Source of the DNA: Bdellovibrio sp.
GTDB lineage: Bacteria; Bdellovibrionota; Bdellovibrionia; Bdellovibrionales; Bdellovibrionaceae
Reading direction: 5' to 3'
Assembly: GCA_017745015.1 (NCBI GenBank)
Contig: JAGIAF010000003.1
Coordinates: forward strand, 1-32,070
DNA: 32,070 nucleotides
Numbering within the stretch: position 1 is the stretch's first letter; each line of letters starts with the position of its first letter. Positions 25,678 through 32,070 of this stretch are shown piece by piece. Made by a program: the position numbers and the translations under genes. The notes beneath the pieces are model-generated. The model saw only the letters and a list, made by a program, of their open reading frames with translations. It was not told the DNA's origin and made no database searches.

Positions 25678-26772
25678 ATGAAATTGCATCAATGGAAATA
25701 CCTAGTTCTTAGCGGCAGTATGCTTGCTGGCTGCTCGCATATGAGTCTAACAAAGGATCTCCTAACGCCAGACTTTCTGTTGTCGAAGGGTTCTAAACAA
25801 ATCACTTTCCAAGGCGACAACGACCGTCCGCGATTCTCGCCAGACAATCAGCGTTTGATCTATTCCAGCCACCACCGTGGAAATCAAAAGAACGCACAAA
25901 TTTTCGAAATGGATTTGGCACGCAACAAAGAACGTCGCGTGACTTACTCTGACGGCGACGCTTTTGATCCATTTTATTTGAGCACCACTGAATTGATGTA
26001 CGCCTCTACGACGGATGAAATCAAAGAAAGTCCGTTTTTAAATCGCAATCCCGACAAAGACTTTCCGCCTTCAGATCTCTATATGAGTGATCGCTTTGGC
26101 TCTGAGATTTTGCGTATCACGCAACAACCGGGATTCGATGCGGAGGCCCTTTACGTAAATCATCCGGTAAAACCATTCATCATCTTCACGTCCCGTCGTG
26201 GCGATGTGACCGGTGTCTATCGCATGGATCTGAAAAATTGGTTGGTAAGTTTAATTGCGGCGGAAAAAGACAAAGACCGTCGTTCACCCACCATCAGCCC
26301 AAACAGAAAAGATGCAGCTTTCATAGAGACAGACCTTAAAACGAACACACAAAGCTTGCAGTTGATCGATTTGAAAACGAAGAAGATGCAAACCTTGAAG
26401 GAGAACGAAGGCACTTATCGTGATTTGTTCTTTGCTCCTCGCTCTCCCGATCGCTTGTTCTATAGCATCCTTCGCAAGGGCGAGAAAAAGTTCCAATTGG
26501 AAGTTTACAACGTGGATTCAAAATGCACACAAGTTGTATTCAAAGGTTCCGATTCTTTGATGACACCAACCGTTTCAGACGAACCTAATGAGCGTTTGGC
26601 CTTCACACGTCTGTTCCAGGACAAAAAACAGATCTACATTGTAAATCTGCCACAGGATCTCGGTCCATGCCTCGAGGCGCAAAATGCCGTTGAAAAGCCC
26701 AAGGAATCCGTAAAAACCGCTCCTACTCCAGTTCCTACGACCTCTCCCACACCACAAGTTCCTGCAAAATAG
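25678..26772 (+). CDS. TolB/WD40-like beta-propeller lipoprotein
   Basis: Lipobox LAGCS; repeated PRFSPDNQRLIYSSHHRG..., RRSPTISPNRKDAAFIETD. Confidence 0.8.
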   Translation: MKLHQWKYLVLSGSMLAGCSHMSLTKDLLTPDFLLSKGSKQITFQGDNDRPRFSPDNQRLIYSSHHRGNQKNAQIFEMDLARNKERRVTYSDGDAFDPFYLSTTELMYASTTDEIKESPFLNRNPDKDFPPSDLYMSDRFGSEILRITQQPGFDAEALYVNHPVKPFIIFTSRRGDVTGVYRMDLKNWLVSLIAAEKDKDRRSPTISPNRKDAAFIETDLKTNTQSLQLIDLKTKKMQTLKENEGTYRDLFFAPRSPDRLFYSILRKGEKKFQLEVYNVDSKCTQVVFKGSDSLMTPTVSDEPNERLAFTRLFQDKKQIYIVNLPQDLGPCLEAQNAVEKPKESVKTAPTPVPTTSPTPQVPAK

Positions 26773-26827
26773 GATTGCAAAGAGCTTTACTCTTGCTGCC
26801 ATTCCCTGGTCTTGTTACGCTTTAAGT

Positions 26828-27388
26828 GTGAGATCTGCACTTTTTGCTTTTATTCTAGCTCCACTACTTGCTCAAGCCGCTCCTTATCCAGCGACCAGCA
26901 CCTCTGCGCTCACAGCGCCAGAGCGCGGGCTTTATTTCTTGCATAAGGGTTTTACTTTGAAGACTGTCGGCAGCAATTGGATTCCCGTTGCGAGTTCGGA
27001 AGATAGCATTTTAGATACGATTCGCTTTGCTTCTAAGGATGCGCCTGATGATGGTTCTTTGAGCGTGCGCACAGATCGCATCGCCAAAAATGTGTCGTTG
27101 GATCTTTATACTCGTAAATGGATGCGCGATTACCCGAGCTATGGCTTTGAGGTTTTGGCGACGAAACAATTTGCACTGAATGGCAGCCCGGCATTGATCG
27201 TCGATATGTTATCTCGTACGAAGAACAAACAAATTCGTCAGGTTGTTTTGAAGAATGAAGACAAAGTGGCAATCATGACTTGCTTGGATTCCAAAGAGTC
27301 CTTTTCAAAATCTCTGCAGCAATGCAATCAGATCATCAAAACATTCACTTGGGTGGCCCCGGAAGAGACCACCTCTATCAAAAAATAG
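26828..27388 (+). CDS. Secreted hypothetical protein (GTG start)
   Basis: Signal peptide MRSALFAFILAPLLAQAAPYPA; ORF ends 7 nt before the convergent 27396 gene. Confidence 0.65.
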   Translation: MRSALFAFILAPLLAQAAPYPATSTSALTAPERGLYFLHKGFTLKTVGSNWIPVASSEDSILDTIRFASKDAPDDGSLSVRTDRIAKNVSLDLYTRKWMRDYPSYGFEVLATKQFALNGSPALIVDMLSRTKNKQIRQVVLKNEDKVAIMTCLDSKESFSKSLQQCNQIIKTFTWVAPEETTSIKK

Positions 27389-27395
27389 AAGATTT

Positions 27396-28532
27396 CTACT
27401 CGAAGACAGTCCGACAAAGTGGGTGTGGGAGCCATTGTCTTGAGTACTGCTTATATACAGCAATGTGGTACTCAAGCAAGGGTGGTAAATTTTTACCCCA
27501 ATACTCCATCGCCGACTGCAACATAGCGGTTCTTTTAGAAACATCCGTTTTTTGGCCAAGTTTTTGATCCATTGCGGTAAGCTTGTTACTCACAATGCTA
27601 TTTATATAAATTGAATTACTTTTAAAGCCTTCCCCGATTGCGAAATAAGATCTATCTACATCTGAATCCATCTTTTCAATTACATCTCGAAAGGATTCAT
27701 AAAGCCCGCGTTGGGCGACATTGTGGATAGCATTATCGCTAATATTTTGAAGGGCCGCCTTTTTTAAAACCTCCGTAACGAGATTCATGGACCCGCTCTC
27801 CGCGATTTCTTCGACAGCCAGACGTGCACTGTCGCTAGGCTTCTTTAGCTGCTTCATTATTTCATTCATTTTGTCATTTGAGGTTTTAAAATTTGGATTA
27901 CTTTCCAAGTTCGGGAAAACTTCAAAAAGCTTTTTATAGTTCCAAGGGCGCTCATACTTGTCGAGCTTTACAGTCAGTAAATCTTGTTCGGTACCGACGT
28001 GAATTTTAGACAGCGCTTCTATGTCGATCATATTAATCCATGTTGGGCTATGGAGTACTGAAATCCCAGAGATGCCTTTAGCTTCCAATCCAGGTATAAC
28101 ACCAGGCCACGAAGTCAACTCACTGCCAGAACTCACTCTTAACAAGAGTATGTCTTTGGGTAATTCAACAACCACCAAGGTATTACCATAATTATTTGAA
28201 TCTAATGGACTTTGGGATACGTAATAACCACCCCCCGCAAAGCCTCGACCGTCTTTAAGTTTTCTTAATCGCTCAGATGAAATTTTTCCTTCGCTATTCC
28301 ATTTTTTAATTTGGGAATCTGATGCTTTTTCCCAGTGATAGAGACGAGTGCCTTTGGGTAAGACCTCCAATTGTCCCAGCCTCGACTCAGTACCACTCTC
28401 CGATACAGCTAAAACTTCCTGCGCTCCGAACTCATTCTTTTTGATAAACACGTCTGTATTTGCTGCCTGAGCAGCGGATAACCAAACCATAGGAGTCATC
28501 AAAAGTAAGAGTAAAGAAGCGAAATATTTCAT
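27396..28532 (-). CDS. Secreted protein with possible ADP-ribosyltransferase-like fold
   Basis: SD GGAG then MKYFASLLLLLMTPMVWLSAAQAANTD signal peptide. Motifs TRLYHWEKASDSQIKKW and GFAGGGYYVSQSPLDSNNYGNTLVVVELP are reminiscent of the H...GxGxY.x..S..Y layout of ART/PARP folds. Confidence 0.7.
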   Translation of the reverse strand: MKYFASLLLLLMTPMVWLSAAQAANTDVFIKKNEFGAQEVLAVSESGTESRLGQLEVLPKGTRLYHWEKASDSQIKKWNSEGKISSERLRKLKDGRGFAGGGYYVSQSPLDSNNYGNTLVVVELPKDILLLRVSSGSELTSWPGVIPGLEAKGISGISVLHSPTWINMIDIEALSKIHVGTEQDLLTVKLDKYERPWNYKKLFEVFPNLESNPNFKTSNDKMNEIMKQLKKPSDSARLAVEEIAESGSMNLVTEVLKKAALQNISDNAIHNVAQRGLYESFRDVIEKMDSDVDRSYFAIGEGFKSNSIYINSIVSNKLTAMDQKLGQKTDVSKRTAMLQSAMEYWGKNLPPLLEYHIAVYKQYSRQWLPHPLCRTVFE

Positions 28533-28570
28533 GACTAACTCCATTAAAAAATAATTAGAAGAACACGCTT

Positions 28571-28738
28571 TCACAAAATAGTCATTTCTTGATAGAATGC
28601 TGCCACTTCCTTAAAGACCTTCGATCTATTTTTCGAACCGATCCGCGCTAAGCTGTAATTGATACCTTCGATGTCTTTGATCGAAGCAAAATACTTAAAT
28701 GCGGCAAAAACAGAATCTTTTCGAATTAACGGAATCAT
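28571..28738 (-). CDS. Small ORF (55 aa) upstream of the 27396-28532 gene
   Basis: ATG at 28738 with AAGGAG SD: MIPLIRKDSVFAAFKYFASIKDIEGINYSLARIGSKNRSKVFKEVAAFYQEMTIL. Confidence 0.5.
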   Translation of the reverse strand: MIPLIRKDSVFAAFKYFASIKDIEGINYSLARIGSKNRSKVFKEVAAFYQEMTIL

Positions 28739-28875
28739 CCCGGGCTCCTTACAAAAGAATCCACTAAAGATCTTATGCAAAGCTCATACATCTTAAAAGG
28801 AACTGGATAGATTTGAGTGTCTCAAGTTGAAACGTTCAAGATCGCAAGACGAAATTTGTTAGACAGGGATCAAAA

Positions 28876-28906
28876 TGAAAAACCCCTTTGCGTTAACAAA
28901 GAGGTT
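28876..28906 (-). terminator. Rho-independent terminator of the 28935-30326 gene
   Basis: Minus strand AACCTCTTTG-TTAACG-CAAAGGGGTT followed by TTT. Confidence 0.75.
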
Positions 28907-28934
28907 TCGAAGTTACTCTGATTTTGGAAAAATA

Positions 28935-30326
28935 TTATTGGAAAATAAGATAGACGTCTGACAATGCTTTGCTGCCACCGCAGTCCAAGGCATTGATGTT
29001 CAACTCATACTCCTTGCCCACAGCAAAGTCGCTGGTCAGAACCAGCGTACCGATGGTTGCAGTACCACCTGATTCGAACGCTGTAAGCGCAACATCCGCA
29101 TTATTCACCTTGATCTTGCCAGTGGTTCCGATCGCCGTGTCAGCCGATCCCCAAGCGCGATAATTTGAAATCGCTGCTGAGCTCGATGACAAACGACTGC
29201 CCACAAGTACGAAGTTGTCGACAAGGATTGAACTCAATGAGCTTCCTGAGCCTGACAATTTCACTGTACGCTCGCCCGCCAAAGTGACTTTGTTGGTGAA
29301 AGCTCCCATCACATAAGGATTTGCGACATTCGTCAAAGACGTATCTGAAGCTTTCTTATGGTCTCGGGCAATCACGTTTGCAAGCTGACTTCCTGACGAA
29401 GGCGCCACCGCGATCTTACTGAAGAGTTTCGCGTAATAACAGACACCTTCAACCGTACGAGCTGGGATTGTGACCGGGAAAGATTTGATTTCTACAAACG
29501 ACTTACAAGAGTAAGCCACGCACTTGCCACCAGATTTTACTTCGTTCTCGCCACAAGTAACTGACAACGAGACAGATTTACTAACTTGTTTTGACTCTGA
29601 ATTTTTACCAACCACTGTGCAAGTGAGATCTTGCGTCGCCTTGATTTGTGTCGACGTTTGCGCAATCGGCAAGCTACCAGCTTGCCCGTCTGTGCAAGAG
29701 AAGCTCATGCTGCTGACGTTCGAACCCGATGTGATCAAGCCCACACTCGAGTTCACTGCAGCAGTGGCTTTTGATAACGAAACAGAGACATCGGGTGCGG
29801 GACATGAACCATCAACACCCACGTAATCGCCTTTTGATGAATTCACCAAGACCTCTTTACCACTTTGGCAAAGATAATTATCTAGCTTCTTATAGACTGA
29901 ATTCACCATCACAGAGCTTGACGGACATGATTTCGGTTCTGTCACCGTACCATTCGTAATCGACCACGTAGAGCCTTCGGGCTTCCCGTTACAAGTCTGT
30001 GGCAGGCATGCACCGGTTTGATTTAACAACGCACCTTTTTCATAATTTCCGGTCGGAACAGCGGCATTGTTCAAACAGATCAACTCGACATTTTTTCCAT
30101 AGTTATAGATCAAATTTCCACCGAATTCGCAGGCACCATTTTCAGAAATAATATCCGTGGTGGGTTCCATCCATGTGGAGCCATTGCTATGGCTATTGCA
30201 GGAATCTGCGGGAATGGAACTGCTTTGATCAGTCTGCACTTCAGAGAAGTAAGCAGCATTAGGAGCGCAATTTTGATATCCGAGCACCACGACAACTAGT
30301 ACCGCAGCGCGAATAACGTTCTTCAT
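28935..30326 (-). CDS. Large cysteine-containing lipoprotein of unknown function
   Basis: MKNVIRAAVLVVVVLGYQNCAPN lipoprotein-like N-terminus; Ser/Thr-rich, repeated Cys-containing modules (ENGACEFGGNLIYNYGKNVELICL, NQTGACLPQTCNGKPEGSTW). Confidence 0.8.
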   Translation of the reverse strand: MKNVIRAAVLVVVVLGYQNCAPNAAYFSEVQTDQSSSIPADSCNSHSNGSTWMEPTTDIISENGACEFGGNLIYNYGKNVELICLNNAAVPTGNYEKGALLNQTGACLPQTCNGKPEGSTWSITNGTVTEPKSCPSSSVMVNSVYKKLDNYLCQSGKEVLVNSSKGDYVGVDGSCPAPDVSVSLSKATAAVNSSVGLITSGSNVSSMSFSCTDGQAGSLPIAQTSTQIKATQDLTCTVVGKNSESKQVSKSVSLSVTCGENEVKSGGKCVAYSCKSFVEIKSFPVTIPARTVEGVCYYAKLFSKIAVAPSSGSQLANVIARDHKKASDTSLTNVANPYVMGAFTNKVTLAGERTVKLSGSGSSLSSILVDNFVLVGSRLSSSSAAISNYRAWGSADTAIGTTGKIKVNNADVALTAFESGGTATIGTLVLTSDFAVGKEYELNINALDCGGSKALSDVYLIFQ

Positions 30327-30386
30327 GGTTTTTCCCCTGTTACTGGACTTTTCGGCAGAAGTTGTGAGGAACTTTTGTTCTCATCT

Positions 30387-30408
30387 GTTTCATTTTGAGA
30401 AATGAAAC
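30387..30408. promoter_or_regulatory. Perfect hairpin in the hemB to lipoprotein intergenic region
   Basis: GTTTCATTT-TGAG-AAATGAAAC; 9-bp perfect stem. Confidence 0.5.
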
Positions 30409-30444
30409 CACTCACTGGACCGGCAAGTTACAGGGGGACGATAA

Positions 30445-31428
30445 CTATGTGTTTTTACGAAGCCATTCTGCCATCGGCAAAGCAAAATAGGTGAAGATAA
30501 TATCCGCACCGGCTCTGCGCATAGAATAAAGCGTCTCCACCATGGCGCGAGTTTCATCGATCATCCCGTGCTTTGCACCGAGTTTGATCAAGCCGTACTC
30601 ACCACTCACGTTGTAAGCGGCTACTGGAATATTGGTGTGCGCTTTTACTTTTGCAATCACATCCAGGTAACTCAATGCTGGCTTCACCATCACGATGTCG
30701 GCACCTTCTTCGATGTCGAGATCGATCTCGCGCAAAGCTTCGCGCGTGTTGCGGAAATCCATTTGATAAGTTTTTTTGTCGCCAAATTTAGGAGCCGAAT
30801 CCAAAGCCTCACGGAAGGGTCCGTAGAAACTCGACGCGTATTTTACCGAGTAAGAAAGAATGCCCGTATCGATCAAACCTTCAGAATCCAAAGCTTCACG
30901 AATCGCACCCACACGACCGTCCATCATATCGGATGGCGACACGATGTCGGCACCTGACTTCGCATGAAGAACACTCATCTTTGCGAGGATTTCCACGGTT
31001 TCGTCATTCAAAATGACGCCGTTCTTCACGACACCATCGTGACCGTCAGAAGAATAAGGGTCCAGAGCCACATCCGTAATGAGAGTCACATCCGGGAACT
31101 TATCGCGAATTTTCTTCAGAGTTGTGGGCATTAAACCATTCGGATTGAGGGACTCTTTACCGTACGTGTCCTTCAAAGATTCCGGAAGTGCCGGGAACAG
31201 ATCAAACGAGTGAACTCCCAATGAAACAGCCTTCGCGACCTCTTCTAGAATTAAATCAGGGCTGAGACGAAAAATGCCTGGCATTGAGGCAATTTCTTGC
31301 TTCTGGCCGGTGCCTTCCACAAGGAAAAGTGGGAGCACTAATTGGGAGGCTCTGAGGTCGGTTTCTGCCACCATTTGGCGCACAGCTTCAGTTCGACGAT
31401 TTCTTCTAGGTCTCTGCGTGAGTTTCAT
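30445..31428 (-). CDS. hemB: Delta-aminolevulinic acid dehydratase (porphobilinogen synthase), start revised to 31428
   Basis: RPRRNRRTEAVRQMVAET; LPLFLVEG; ITDVALDPYSSDGHDG; SPSDMMDGRVGAIREALD; MVKPALSYLDVI; AYNVSGEY. Confidence 0.97.
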   Translation of the reverse strand: MKLTQRPRRNRRTEAVRQMVAETDLRASQLVLPLFLVEGTGQKQEIASMPGIFRLSPDLILEEVAKAVSLGVHSFDLFPALPESLKDTYGKESLNPNGLMPTTLKKIRDKFPDVTLITDVALDPYSSDGHDGVVKNGVILNDETVEILAKMSVLHAKSGADIVSPSDMMDGRVGAIREALDSEGLIDTGILSYSVKYASSFYGPFREALDSAPKFGDKKTYQMDFRNTREALREIDLDIEEGADIVMVKPALSYLDVIAKVKAHTNIPVAAYNVSGEYGLIKLGAKHGMIDETRAMVETLYSMRRAGADIIFTYFALPMAEWLRKNT

Positions 31429-31581
31429 ATAAATCTCCACCCGCTAGTTGGATTTTTTAGAGTGCAGCTTATCAGCTTCTTGGCCAGCTCTGTGTCATTT
31501 TGGTACGGCTCTGAAAAGACACCAAGAATGACATTTCTATGACACTTTATTGAAAGTTTAGTGATAAACCTAATCTTACAA

Positions 31582-32070
31582 ATGGAAGATATACTTCTCG
31601 TTCACAGAAAATCTAGTAAAAACTTTGGTGGAGACCTTGCAGCGTCTCTGCAAGATGCAGCCGTGTGGAGAACATGCCTGCGCCAGATTTTGTTCTGTCG
31701 TGAAGATGAAGTGAACAACTTCCTGGAAGTTCTTGAACCCGAAGATCAAATTCTTCGCGGCGAAGATGGTTTGAGCTTGTTGCTTGAAATTCTTTGCGGC
31801 CTTCATTCGCCGATCGTGGGTGAGACTGAAGTCTTCGGTCAGTTCAGAAACTTTGTCGATTCTCGTAAAGCTATCAATGACACACTTTTTGCCGATAACC
31901 AGAAATGGTTGAACTTCATCATGGCAGAAGTGAAGAAAACGCGCGCCGAACACCTGGTAGGTATCGGCTCTCAAAGTTACGGCAGCCTTCTTCGCCGCTA
32001 TTCGAAAGACATGGATTCAGTCACGATTTGCGGTTCGGGCCAATTGGCTCAAGAAATCCTTCCATGGGTT
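31582..32070 (+). CDS. hemA: Divergent glutamyl-tRNA reductase (partial, 3' end outside window)
   Basis: Manual translation from ATG 31582: MEDILLVHRKSSKNF...WRTCLRQILFC...GLSLLLEILCGLHSPIVGETEVFGQFRNFVDS...GIGSQSYGSLLRRYSKDMDSVTICGSGQLAQEILPWV. The GLxSxxxGExxxxGQ block and neighbouring hemB support the call. Confidence 0.75.
   Translation, partial: MEDILLVHRKSSKNFGGDLAASLQDAAVWRTCLRQILFCREDEVNNFLEVLEPEDQILRGEDGLSLLLEILCGLHSPIVGETEVFGQFRNFVDSRKAINDTLFADNQKWLNFIMAEVKKTRAEHLVGIGSQSYGSLLRRYSKDMDSVTICGSGQLAQEILPWV

Noticed and set aside
31275-31285. ATGCCTGGCAT palindrome resembling the core of the RAYT repeat
   Set aside because: Lies inside hemB coding sequence (conserved SMPGIFRL region) and lacks the T-run and GGTAC half; coincidental.
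1-32070. CRISPR array, rRNA, tRNA, prophage or canonical anti-phage island
   Set aside because: No regularly spaced repeats, no recognisable rRNA/tRNA segments, and no phage structural or defence-family proteins among the ORFs.

Overview
The window reads as ordinary, gene-dense bacterial chromosome. Gene content and style suggest a Bdellovibrio-like predatory bacterium, but that is inference and no database was available. Left to right, the supported genes are: an AMIN-like/TPR exported protein (-, runs off the left edge); a lipoprotein plus MlaE/MlaF/MlaD-type lipid-transport operon; a putative Tat-exported protein and a trypsin-like lipoprotein; a DciA/DUF721 protein; TrmFO; a solute-binding-protein C-terminal fragment; thymidine kinase; an MltF-like lytic transglycosylase; GlmU-GlmS; an M14 peptidase, HAD phosphatase and PAS histidine kinase cluster, followed by an NtrC-type regulator; a phospholipase D-family lipoprotein; a REP-associated tyrosine transposase (RAYT, Y1/HUH); an agmatinase-like ureohydrolase; MutY; a beta-propeller lipoprotein; a secreted protein with ADP-ribosyltransferase-like motifs; an unknown lipoprotein; HemB; and a divergent HemA (runs off the right edge). 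The most interesting non-coding signals are: (1) three copies of a 33-nt repeat around the RAYT gene, two of which abut the stop codons of the flanking convergent genes; (2) a 32-bp perfect inverted repeat with a nested hairpin upstream of tdk; (3) a long hairpin with a GCGA tetraloop that buries the Shine-Dalgarno of the putative Tat protein, with weaker analogues elsewhere; and (4) a perfect 20-bp dyad between the TPR gene and the mla operon. No rRNA, tRNA or CRISPR array was recognised.
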